A stretch of DNA of 7,840 bases from Candidatus Latescibacterota bacterium (GTDB taxonomy: Bacteria > Blakebacterota > Blakebacteria > Blakebacterales > Blakebacteraceae): assembly GCA_023135015.1 (NCBI GenBank), contig JAGLTZ010000085.1, positions 1 through 7,840 of the forward strand, written 5' to 3'. A program made the position numbers and the translations under genes. The notes under the pieces are model-generated. The model ran no database searches. It was not told where the DNA came from and was given only the letters and a program-made list of their open reading frames with translations. Positions 1 to 7,159 of this stretch are shown here, piece after piece. Each line of letters starts with the position of its first letter. The stretch's first letter is position 1.

Positions 1-2
1 CT

Positions 3-1019
3 GTTACGGTCGAGGAAGTGCTCGGCCGGCTGAATACATCCTCACTGGAACCGGAGGTGAGGGAGAAGGCGGGTGGGATCTTCCGGAGGCTGACGGAGGC
101 CGAAGCCAGGGTGCACGGTTCAGCTCCCGGCAGTGTTCACCTGCACGAAACGGGTGCTATCGATGCGGTCGTGGATGTGGTCTGTGGTGTGGCGGCCGTT
201 TCCAGCCTGGGGGTTGACACTGTTCTCTCCACGCCTCCTTGTGAAGGGCATGGCGAGGTGGAGACGGCGCACGGCATCCTGCCCGTACCGGCTCCGGCAA
301 CCGCCTTCCTGCTGGAGGGAGTGCCACTGCGGAGAGTGAATGTACCTTTTGAGCTGGTAACACCGACGGGCGCTGCCATGCTGGTCTCTCTGGTGGACAC
401 CTTCACTTACGATATCTCACTGACCCCGGAGCGGATCGGATACGGTGCGGGAACACGCGAGCTGGACAGTCGTCCCAATGTGCTGCGGGCAACGTTCGGC
501 AGCACTGCAGGGAGATTCACGGTTTCGCCTGACCAAGTCGTGGTTCTGGAGACAACGGTGGATGACACTTTACCTGAAATATGGCCGTACCTGGTGGAGC
601 GCCTCCTGGAGGCGGGTGCAAGGGACGCTTACATGACCCCGGTAGTGATGAAGAAGGGCCGGCCGGGTGTTAATCTCACGGTGCTCGGTGACCGTGCCGA
701 CATTGCAGAACTTGAACGAATTGTCTTTGAGGAGACTGGCACACTAGGAATACGGGTGACCGCGGCCGACAGGCTCGTCCTGGCGCGTGCCCGCGGTATG
801 CTCCAGACGGCGCTGGGGCCGCTTTCCGTCAAGCTGTCCCGCGTTGCCGGCGATAGTGAGTGGCGCGTCCATCCCGAGTACGAAGTGTGCCGCGATGCGG
901 CATTGGCCAGCGGGATGCCGTTGCGGGACGTATACGCGGAGGTCACCCGGGCCTCAGCGGTCGAAGGGGCTCTGAGGGTCAAGAAGAGAATCGAAGAGGA
1001 AGAAGGCAATACCCCATGA
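3..1019 (+). CDS. larC: LarC, nickel insertion protein for the nickel-pincer cofactor (5' truncated)
   Basis: LarC is the CTP-dependent enzyme that inserts nickel into the pyridinium-dithiocarboxylate pincer cofactor of lactate racemase and related LarA-type enzymes in the cytoplasm (family knowledge). The frame is open to the left edge (VTVEE precedes the first possible GTG at 18), so the beginning is missing. About 338 residues are visible against roughly 400 usual, and the N-terminal glycine/aspartate-rich segment is off-window. Visible family motifs are HLHETGAIDAVVDVV (138-182), the GHGEVETAHGILPVPAPAT block (about 249-302), VTPTGAAML, LETTVDDTLPEIWPY, and TPVVMKKGRPGV (about 636-671). 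The C-terminal domain has the TALGPLSVKL and HPEYEVCRDAA patterns. The N- and C-domains are in one uninterrupted frame, unlike the split, frameshift-joined larC1/larC2 known in some lactobacilli. The usual IDDM-N/S-PE motif reads VDDTLPE here. No larA, larB or larE is visible. The stop TGA at 1017-1019 overlaps an ATG at 1016. Confidence 0.93.
   Translation, partial: VTVEEVLGRLNTSSLEPEVREKAGGIFRRLTEAEARVHGSAPGSVHLHETGAIDAVVDVVCGVAAVSSLGVDTVLSTPPCEGHGEVETAHGILPVPAPATAFLLEGVPLRRVNVPFELVTPTGAAMLVSLVDTFTYDISLTPERIGYGAGTRELDSRPNVLRATFGSTAGRFTVSPDQVVVLETTVDDTLPEIWPYLVERLLEAGARDAYMTPVVMKKGRPGVNLTVLGDRADIAELERIVFEETGTLGIRVTAADRLVLARARGMLQTALGPLSVKLSRVAGDSEWRVHPEYEVCRDAALASGMPLRDVYAEVTRASAVEGALRVKKRIEEEEGNTP
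997..1006 (+). promoter_or_regulatory. Shine-Dalgarno-like purine run before the overlapping ATG at 1016
   Basis: AGGAAGAAGG lies inside the last larC codons, 9 bases upstream of the ATG at 1016 that overlaps the larC stop as ATGA. It supports translation starting at 1016 and reading in frame into the PorV-like gene, competing with the start at 1121. It may also simply reflect the Glu/Lys-rich LarC tail (EEEEG). Confidence 0.35.
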
Positions 1020-1102
1020 AGCGTGCGTATGAGGGCAGAGTTACCGCAGTACACTGCCTGCCTGCGGCCGTCGGGTGCTCTCCCTATCATAAACCGGGGC
1101 AC

Positions 1103-1113
1103 GGGGGTGGTGG
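1103..1113 (+). promoter_or_regulatory. Shine-Dalgarno-like G-rich run before the ATG at 1121
   Basis: GGGGGTGGTGG ends 7 bases before the ATG at 1121. That ATG places a standard signal peptide directly at the N-terminus of the PorV-like protein. The spacing is good, but the match to the anti-Shine-Dalgarno sequence is only partial. Confidence 0.4.
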
Positions 1114-1120
1114 TCGCCGG

Positions 1121-2104
1121 ATGCCGAGAAGGATGCTGGCATGGGGAGTTGTGAGCGCGCTTCTGATTGGTGCTGTACCCGGGTTGGTTGGGGCGCAGGA
1201 GGTCCATCCGAAGGCGGGCATCTCGAGCGTAACCCTCCTGAATGTCGGGTTGGGACCGGTTGGGACAGCGCTTTCTGAGGGACTCACCGCCTGGCACGGT
1301 ACAGGCGATGCCGTATTCTGGAATCCGGCTGCAGCCTCATTCATGGTACAGGACGGCCCCGTAGTGACCATGTCGGGTGCGAGGTTGCTTGGAGGGGTTC
1401 GCCAGACGGCACTACAGTACGGCGCCGGCTGGGGGGGAGTGGGAATCGCTCTCCAGGTCGTCTACGGCAGTGTCGGCGATATCGAGGTTCGTGGTGTTGA
1501 GCCGACACCGGAACCGCTGGCGATCGGCACAGCTCACGATCTGGTGGCCGGTGTAACAGTGGGTCTGCCTCTGCCTCGTGGGGGCGGGCTGGGGATTGCA
1601 GTGAAGGGGATCTATGAGAAGCTACACATGGATGACGCTTTCGGGATCGCGGCTGATGCCGGAATCCAACTGCCGCTCCCGGTTTTCGGGGGTCTCCTCA
1701 GGGCTGGAGTAGCTGTGCGTAACCTGGGATCGATGGGCACGATGGAGCATGAGCGGCCGAGGCTGCCATGGAGTTTGGCTGCAGGTATCGCCCTGGTTCG
1801 ACCGCTGCGGTGGAGAGGCTGGACCTTCTCGGCCGGGGGTGACGTGTGGAAACCGGCCGACGACTGGACACAGCTGCGCCTGGGTATCGAGGCGGCATGG
1901 GATGTGCTCCGGCTGCGCATGGGTACCCGCCAGGGGAAAGGATGGGGAACCATGTCGGCGGGTGTCGGGTTCGCGCTTTCCGGCTGGTGTCTGGATTATG
2001 CGTACATCTACGACCCCGATCCCGTTCGCCAGTTTCTCGGCTCTACGCAGAGAATCGGCGTCAGTCTGGAGCTGGGCGGACAGGATAGTGCCGGGCGGGA
2101 ATAG
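1121..2104 (+). CDS. PorV/PorQ-like outer-membrane beta-barrel protein
   Basis: Predicted 327-residue exported protein. The start at ATG 1121 gives a clean signal peptide: basic MPRR, a hydrophobic core to about residue 22, and a likely cleavage after VGA (residues 23-25) before QEV. The mature part opens with the PorV/PorQ (UPF0164-like) pattern, a small-residue stretch around VGLGPVGTALSEG (42-54) followed by GTGDAVFWNPAA (60-71), equivalent to the family's 'ADDASALYWNPAGLA'. Alternating Gly/aromatic segments continue to the end, typical of long-chain-fatty-acid-transporter-like barrels, and the last strand is RIGVSLELG (311-319). In Bacteroidota PorV works with type IX secretion and PorQ in surface attachment. 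No other secretion gene is visible here, so the exact role and cargo are unknown. An alternative in-frame start at 1016 (ATGA overlap with larC) would add 35 Gly/His/Arg-rich residues ahead of the signal peptide, which I consider less likely. Confidence 0.8.
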   Translation: MPRRMLAWGVVSALLIGAVPGLVGAQEVHPKAGISSVTLLNVGLGPVGTALSEGLTAWHGTGDAVFWNPAAASFMVQDGPVVTMSGARLLGGVRQTALQYGAGWGGVGIALQVVYGSVGDIEVRGVEPTPEPLAIGTAHDLVAGVTVGLPLPRGGGLGIAVKGIYEKLHMDDAFGIAADAGIQLPLPVFGGLLRAGVAVRNLGSMGTMEHERPRLPWSLAAGIALVRPLRWRGWTFSAGGDVWKPADDWTQLRLGIEAAWDVLRLRMGTRQGKGWGTMSAGVGFALSGWCLDYAYIYDPDPVRQFLGSTQRIGVSLELGGQDSAGRE

Positions 2105-3424
<1,320 letters not shown>

Positions 3425-3429
3425 GGATA

Positions 3430-3783
3430 ATGAGGAGGAAATCCCCCAGAAAAGAATTCCGGCGTTTTGGACGCCCGCGTGTGCCGGGCCGTCTCCCCGC
3501 CCGGCGGATCGCATTGATCGTGGTAGGCACAGTACTCTTCTATCTGCTTGTACTGAGTGATTTCGGTCTCCTCCGGCAATGGAAGCTCAGCCGCGAGGCA
3601 GCGGCTATCGAAGCCGGGATTGAACGGCTCGAAGCCAGGAGGGTGGAGCTGGAGGCACAGAGGGGGCAGCTCGACGACGACGCAACCCTGGAGAGGATTG
3701 CCCGGGAGAAATACGGGATGGTGAAAACGGGAGAGCATGTATACAGGATTGCCGGACCCGACTCGGTTGGTAACCGCCCATGA
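3430..3783 (+). CDS. FtsB/DivIC-family septum formation initiator protein
   Basis: Small bitopic division protein of 117 residues. In the FtsB/DivIC family it forms a coiled coil with FtsL and joins FtsQ/DivIB to activate septal peptidoglycan synthesis. The N-terminus is very basic (residues 1-26, many Arg/Lys), consistent with a cytoplasmic tail. One membrane segment spans about 27-43 (IALIVVGTVLFYLLVLS). A heptad-like, charge-rich coiled coil spans about 50-82, followed by the family signature LERIAREKYGMVKTGEHVYRI (88-107, roughly). The start ATG 3430 is only 5 bases after the enolase stop; the short-spaced TAGGGA before it overlaps that stop, suggesting coupling to eno. The stop overlaps the mgtE start (ATGA at 3780). 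FtsB and DivIC cannot be separated by sequence alone, so no symbol is given. Confidence 0.9.
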   Translation: MRRKSPRKEFRRFGRPRVPGRLPARRIALIVVGTVLFYLLVLSDFGLLRQWKLSREAAAIEAGIERLEARRVELEAQRGQLDDDATLERIAREKYGMVKTGEHVYRIAGPDSVGNRP

Positions 3784-5186
3784 GCAGCTTCAAGGCCATG
3801 CGCAGGACTCTGGAAGATCTGGAAGAGCACAAGAGGGAGCTTGTAGGTACCCTCGACAGACTGCTTGAGCAAGGTAAGCAAGGTGAGGGGATGATCCGCA
3901 ATCTCCTTATCGATCTCCACCATGCCGATACCGCCGACGTCCTCGATATCATGGACTCCGAGGACGCAGCGCGCGTATTGGGCCTCCTCGACATGGAGAC
4001 CGCCTCCGATATCCTCGCCGAGATGGAGGAGGCCGCCCGTATTCCGCTGCTCGAGCTGGTCGATCCCCGCGAGCTGGCCACGCTTGTCGAGGAGATGCCG
4101 ACAGACGATGCGGCCGACCTGGTGGGTGACCTCGACGAAGAGGCAGCCGAGGAGGTGCTGAGCCACGTCGCGCCCCGCGAGAGGGAGGAAATCAAGGATC
4201 TCCTCGTCTACGAAGAGGACACCGCCGGCGGCCTCATGGAAATAGATTTCGTGGCGGTGAACCAAACCGCAACGGTGGACGAGGCTATAGAAGCGATACG
4301 GCGGGCGGTGGAAGAGGTGGAATCGATCTTCTATGTCTATGTTATCGACGCCGACGGCGTACTGAAGGGACTCCTGAGACTCCGCGACCTGCTCCTCTCT
4401 GCGGGAACCAGCCGTGTGGCCGATTTCATGAAGACGGATGTGGTCTCGGTCCCGGTCGACATGGATCAGGAGGATGTAGCCCGCCAGGTCCAGCAGTACG
4501 ACCTGGCTGCGATACCGGTCGTCGACGACAGATGTAAACTGGTCGGCCGGATCACCCACGATGACATCGCTGATGTGCTCGAGGAGGAGGTTGAGGAGGA
4601 TATCAGGCGAATGGCCGGTGTGGGGGATGAAGACCTGATAGAACGTTCCTCGATCCGAGTGGCGGGCAACAGGCTTCCGTGGATCTTTATCGGTCTCGTC
4701 AGCGCGCTGGTTGCGGGAATCATCATCGATAACCACGAGACGATCCTGGAGGAGTACATAGTACTGGCGGTTTTTCTGCCGGTGGTCATGGCAATCGGTG
4801 GAAGTATCGGCCTGCAGTCCTCCACCATAGTTGTACGGGGACTGGCCACGGGGCAGGCCGATCTTATCCACGTGGGAAACCGGATATTCAAGGAACTCAG
4901 GGTAGGTATAGTCCTGGGGATCTCATGCGGACTGACAGTGGGGCTTATAGCCTGGCTCTGGAAAGGAATGGCGGTACTGGGTCTTGTTGTGGGATTGAGC
5001 ATGCTTTCAGCCATTCTGGTGGCCGCTACTCTCGGCGCTATCGTGCCGGTTGCCCTTGATCGGCTGAAAGCAGATCCGGCTCTTGCCTCCGGTCCCTTCA
5101 TGACCATGTCGAACGATATAATCGGACTTCTCATATACTTTACCCTGGCGACAGTCCTGCTGCACACTTTCGGGGTTGCGGGTTAG
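3780..5186 (+). CDS. mgtE: Magnesium transporter MgtE
   Basis: Homodimeric Mg2+ channel of the inner membrane, gated by cytosolic Mg2+ (family knowledge). All 468 residues are present in the expected order. A short charged N-terminal helix (1-35) is followed by the acidic superhelical MgtE_N domain (about 38-140), with repeated 'DAARVLGLLD / DAADLVGDLDEEAAEEVL' helices. Two CBS domains follow (about 141-205 and 212-270), with TAGGLMEIDFVAV at the entry and YDLAAIPVVDDRCKLVGRIT in the second. The plug helix is near 271-295. Five hydrophobic segments make the pore domain (about 298-468). The transmembrane signature DPALASGPF (432-440) and D446 match the pore Mg2+-binding region. The usual G-N-x-G-x-Q-S motif reads GGSIGLQS (340-347), replacing the conserved Asn with Ser. 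The ATG overlaps the ftsB-like stop and has no strong Shine-Dalgarno, implying translational coupling. The stop overlaps the recO GTG. Confidence 0.96.
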   Translation: MSSFKAMRRTLEDLEEHKRELVGTLDRLLEQGKQGEGMIRNLLIDLHHADTADVLDIMDSEDAARVLGLLDMETASDILAEMEEAARIPLLELVDPRELATLVEEMPTDDAADLVGDLDEEAAEEVLSHVAPREREEIKDLLVYEEDTAGGLMEIDFVAVNQTATVDEAIEAIRRAVEEVESIFYVYVIDADGVLKGLLRLRDLLLSAGTSRVADFMKTDVVSVPVDMDQEDVARQVQQYDLAAIPVVDDRCKLVGRITHDDIADVLEEEVEEDIRRMAGVGDEDLIERSSIRVAGNRLPWIFIGLVSALVAGIIIDNHETILEEYIVLAVFLPVVMAIGGSIGLQSSTIVVRGLATGQADLIHVGNRIFKELRVGIVLGISCGLTVGLIAWLWKGMAVLGLVVGLSMLSAILVAATLGAIVPVALDRLKADPALASGPFMTMSNDIIGLLIYFTLATVLLHTFGVAG

Positions 5187-6016
5187 TGGCACTCCTAACC
5201 TTAGATGCGGTAATACTGCGATCGCAGCATTACCGCGAGACCAGCCGCATAGTCACCTTCTATAGCCGCGAACAGGGGCTCATCAAAGGCATCGCCAAGG
5301 GTGCACGGGGAAAGAGGGGGCGGTTCTCGTCCACACTCGAACCGATGCAGAGGGTCCGCGTCACCCTTTCTGTGAGGAGAAACCGCGAACTGCATACGGT
5401 AACACAGGCGGATCTACTCCACCCGTTTGCAAGGATAAGGGAAGATCTGTTCCGCTCTACCTACGCCCAGGCGGTGCTGGAACTGGTAGGCAGGCTGATG
5501 TGGCAGGAGCATTCCAGTGAAGACGCCTACAATCTGCTGCTGAATATTCTGCAGGCCTTCGAGGAGGGATTGGGCGATCCCCAGCTGCTCTTCTTTGTGT
5601 TTCATATCCACATGGCGGAATTATTGGGATATGCTGTTCACTTGGAAGGTTGCGCCGGCTGCGGCGGTTCTCTGAGCGAAGGAGGTACATTCTCCTTCCC
5701 GCGCGGCAACGCTTTCTGCGGACGCTGCTATCCTGAGGAGGGGGCCGCAACCTCCGTTTCAGGAACAACAGTCGAGCTGATCAGACATCTTGGAAAGACT
5801 GAAGGAGTGGCTGCTGCGGCTGCCCTCTCGCCTTCGCGTGAGGTACGGCGTCAGATTGGAAGCCTTCTACAGCGCCACCTGGAGTACCACACGGAGACCG
5901 ATCTGGCTCTGCGTGCTCTCCGGCTGGCCGAATCGCTGGATAGTGAGTACCCATCCGGTAACAATTCTAACCCGAGAGAGCTTCCTTATAGGCATGTGAA
6001 GGGAGTTCGGAAGTAG
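5186..6016 (+). CDS. recO: DNA repair protein RecO
   Basis: RecO loads RecA onto SSB-coated single-stranded DNA with RecR and anneals complementary strands during recombinational repair. The protein has 276 residues. The N-terminal OB fold carries the family opening, TLDAVILRSQHYRETSRIVT (5-24), and EQGLIKGIAKGARGKRGRF (29-47). A helical domain follows (about 85-150, ending HIHMAELLGYAVHL). A zinc-binding four-cysteine set is intact: C156-x2-C159 and C178-x2-C181. The start is GTG 5186, overlapping the mgtE stop in TAGTG; this preserves the conserved N-terminus, and no strong ribosome binding site is seen, so coupling is likely. About 25 residues beyond the usual end form a polar, basic tail (PYRHVKGVRK). 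The first codons contain a 30-base near-perfect palindrome (5207-5236). Confidence 0.95.
   Translation: MALLTLDAVILRSQHYRETSRIVTFYSREQGLIKGIAKGARGKRGRFSSTLEPMQRVRVTLSVRRNRELHTVTQADLLHPFARIREDLFRSTYAQAVLELVGRLMWQEHSSEDAYNLLLNILQAFEEGLGDPQLLFFVFHIHMAELLGYAVHLEGCAGCGGSLSEGGTFSFPRGNAFCGRCYPEEGAATSVSGTTVELIRHLGKTEGVAAAAALSPSREVRRQIGSLLQRHLEYHTETDLALRALRLAESLDSEYPSGNNSNPRELPYRHVKGVRK
5207..5236 (+). repeat. 30-base near-perfect palindrome in the 5' end of recO
   Basis: Outer arms GCGGTAAT (5207-5214) and ATTACCGC (5229-5236) flank the perfect inner palindrome CTGCGATCGCAG (5216-5227). The only non-pairing position is A5215 against C5228, so 14 of 15 positions pair about the centre 5221/5222. It begins 18 bases after the recO start codon and lies over codons for residues 8-17. 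As RNA it could form a stem of about 13 pairs with a GATC loop and one A-C mismatch. As DNA it could be a dimeric-protein site, and it contains GCGATCGC and a central GATC. Its existence is read directly; any function is inference. Confidence 0.85.
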
Positions 6017-6027
6017 GCTGTATACCT

Positions 6028-6672
6028 TTGGGGAGCCGGGAAGACATCGTTTCTGCCCAGACTGACGAAGCTCTTGTGGGGCGAGTCGCAAAAGGTGATC
6101 GCCAGGCCTTCGAGGAGCTGGGCGGACGATATACGAAAAAGGCATATTCAATCGCCCTGCGAATGACCAGGAACCGGGAGGACGCCTGGGATCTGGCTCA
6201 AGACGCGCTGCTTGAGATACATCGCTCGGCCGGCACATTCGACAGGCGTTTCTTCTTTTCTTCCTGGTTCTACAGGATCGTGGTGAACAAAACGCTTAAC
6301 TTCCTGAAAAGGGAGAAGCTGCGCAGCGGGGCGTTCGCGGCAGGAATGGAGGAAAAGTTCCTCGGGACAAAGGGTGTCTCCACTAGAGGGGGTGACCCTG
6401 CGGACCCGGAAAATGAGTACACCACCGGGACACTGGTTGAGCAGAACAACCCCGAGACAAACTACGAAATGACCGAGATGCGGGAGCGCATCCAGTCGGC
6501 GCTCCAGACACTCTCGCCGGAACAGCGAGCGGTAGTAGTGCTGTTTGATCTGGAGGGGTTCAGCCACAGGGAAATAGCCGAGTTGATGGATTGCCCCGAA
6601 GGAACTGTCATGAGCCGGCTGCATTACGGCCGGATGAAGCTGCGGGAGCAGCTAAGGGGGATGGCGTCATGA
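6028..6672 (+). CDS. ECF-type RNA polymerase sigma factor (RpoE-like)
   Basis: Extracytoplasmic-function sigma factor of 214 residues that would direct RNA polymerase to stress promoters when released from its anti-sigma factor. Region 2 (about 24-97) shows DRQAFEELGGRYTKKAY, MTRNREDAWDLAQDALLEI and FFFSSWFYRIVVNKTLNFLKRE, matching core- and -10-binding helices. Region 4 (about 152-210) shows LSPEQRAVVVLFDLEGFSHREIAELM and the helix-turn-helix CPEGTVMSRLHYGRMKLRE. The linker (about 98-150) is polar and longer than in many ECF factors. The TTG at 6028 is used because there is no in-frame ATG or GTG upstream back to the stop at 5989, while the next candidate (GTG, V17) would trim the usual N-terminal helix; GGAAGTAGG lies about 10 bases before it. 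It begins 11 bases after recO and overlaps the anti-sigma gene by ATGA. Confidence 0.93.
   Translation: MGSREDIVSAQTDEALVGRVAKGDRQAFEELGGRYTKKAYSIALRMTRNREDAWDLAQDALLEIHRSAGTFDRRFFFSSWFYRIVVNKTLNFLKREKLRSGAFAAGMEEKFLGTKGVSTRGGDPADPENEYTTGTLVEQNNPETNYEMTEMRERIQSALQTLSPEQRAVVVLFDLEGFSHREIAELMDCPEGTVMSRLHYGRMKLREQLRGMAS
6654..6660 (+). promoter_or_regulatory. Ribosome binding site of the anti-sigma gene
   Basis: AAGGGGG lies 8 bases before the ATG at 6669, inside the last sigma-factor codons. It confirms the overlapping ATGA start and points to coupled, balanced synthesis of the sigma factor and its inhibitor. Confidence 0.55.
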
Positions 6673-7154
6673 AGATATGCCCCGAATCAGCCAAATTGAC
6701 CGCGCTGCGGGAGGGGTGGCTGGAAGAGGATGAGGCCGCGAGGCTGCGTGGACATGTCGCGGAATGCAGGGCGTGCAGGCTGGTGCTGGACGGGCTGGAT
6801 GAGGTCGTCGAACTGCTTTCCGGGCAGGTGGGCCCCGTCGAGCCTCCACCGGGGGGTTATGAGGAACTGATGAAGGCCGCGCTCCTGATGAGGGACAGGA
6901 CCACACCGCTGCCGGTGCGGAGCACGCCCCGCTGGATGTGGAGCATGGTAACGGCTGCGGCCGTAATCATGATGGCTGTAACAACCTTCTCTATCATCGA
7001 TTCAGGGTCACCACCCCCACAGTCAGTTGCAGAGATGTCGGAAGAGGATGACATCCCGGACTTCTTTATCGAGGAGCACGCCCTGGCTACAGAGACCCTG
7101 CCTTTCAGCGACGGTGCTTCAGCAGTAGTCATGGTCCGGCGGGGGAGGCGATGA
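6669..7154 (+). CDS. Membrane anti-sigma factor with ZAS-type zinc finger
   Basis: Predicted single-pass inner-membrane inhibitor of the adjacent ECF sigma factor; 161 residues. The cytoplasmic N-terminal domain carries the anti-sigma zinc motif H29-x3-C33-x2-C36 (RGHVAECRACRLVLDGL), with an additional C4 near the start that could be a further ligand. A proline-rich linker (54-62) leads to a hydrophobic segment at about 89-110 (WMWSMVTAAAVIMMAVTTFS). About 50 residues remain outside: a PPP stretch, a very acidic patch (EEDDIPDFF, 125-133), then EEHALATETLPFSDGAS and a basic end RRGRR. The start ATG 6669 overlaps the sigma stop. Location directly after the sigma gene and before an RseB-like gene supports an RseA-like role. 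The sequence is not close to E. coli RseA; the call rests on architecture, the zinc motif and gene order. How the protein is cleaved or released cannot be read from sequence. Confidence 0.88.
   Translation: MKICPESAKLTALREGWLEEDEAARLRGHVAECRACRLVLDGLDEVVELLSGQVGPVEPPPGGYEELMKAALLMRDRTTPLPVRSTPRWMWSMVTAAAVIMMAVTTFSIIDSGSPPPQSVAEMSEEDDIPDFFIEEHALATETLPFSDGASAVVMVRRGRR
7141..7148 (+). promoter_or_regulatory. Shine-Dalgarno-like sequence before the RseB-like gene
   Basis: GGGGGAGG lies in the last anti-sigma codons. It ends 2 bases before the ATG at 7151 and 11 bases before the GTG at 7160, so it is somewhat close for the first and somewhat far for the second. No better site precedes 7160. Confidence 0.45.
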
Positions 7155-7159
7155 ACTAG
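7151..7159 (+). other. Two-codon start-stop (ATG AAC TAG) in frame with the RseB-like gene
   Basis: The ATG overlaps the anti-sigma stop as ATGA, as at 3780 and 6669, and is in the same frame as the RseB-like gene. It is followed by one codon and an amber TAG directly abutting the GTG at 7160. It could be a minimal upstream ORF allowing stop-restart coupling, a nonsense mutation or sequence error that moved the start, or chance. Confidence 0.4.

Noticed and set aside
860..1015. Upstream extension of the PorV-like frame from a GTG inside larC
   Set aside because: The 52 extra codons lie wholly within larC in another frame and translate to an Arg/Gly-rich sequence without family similarity. 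The signal peptide begins at 1121.
1085..1090. TATCAT as a -10 promoter box before the PorV-like gene
   Set aside because: No acceptable -35 element lies 16-18 bases upstream (CTGCGG at that place), and the lineage's promoter consensus is unknown.
629..1297. 222-codon open frame on the - strand across the larC/porV-like junction
   Set aside because: Low-complexity Ser/Arg/Pro translation typical of antisense to a GC-rich gene; no domain or ribosome binding site.
3868..3885. Tandem 9-base repeat (AGCAAGGTA / AGCAAGGTG) in mgtE
   Set aside because: Two in-frame copies coding a short polar stretch before the MgtE_N domain; likely a small neutral duplication.
3540..4871. 443-codon open frame on the - strand opposite ftsB-like/mgtE
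   Set aside because: Its His/Asp/Arg-rich translation is the complement of the acidic, codon-biased MgtE sequence. MgtE is a complete, unmistakable family member on the + strand.
4466..5167. 233-codon open frame on the - strand opposite the MgtE pore domain
   Set aside because: Ser/Thr/Ile-rich antisense shadow of transmembrane codons; no independent signal.
5986..6026. TATAGG and TATACC as promoter elements for the sigma factor gene
   Set aside because: Neither has a matching -35 element, and no convincing ECF-type pair of elements for autoregulation was found by eye.
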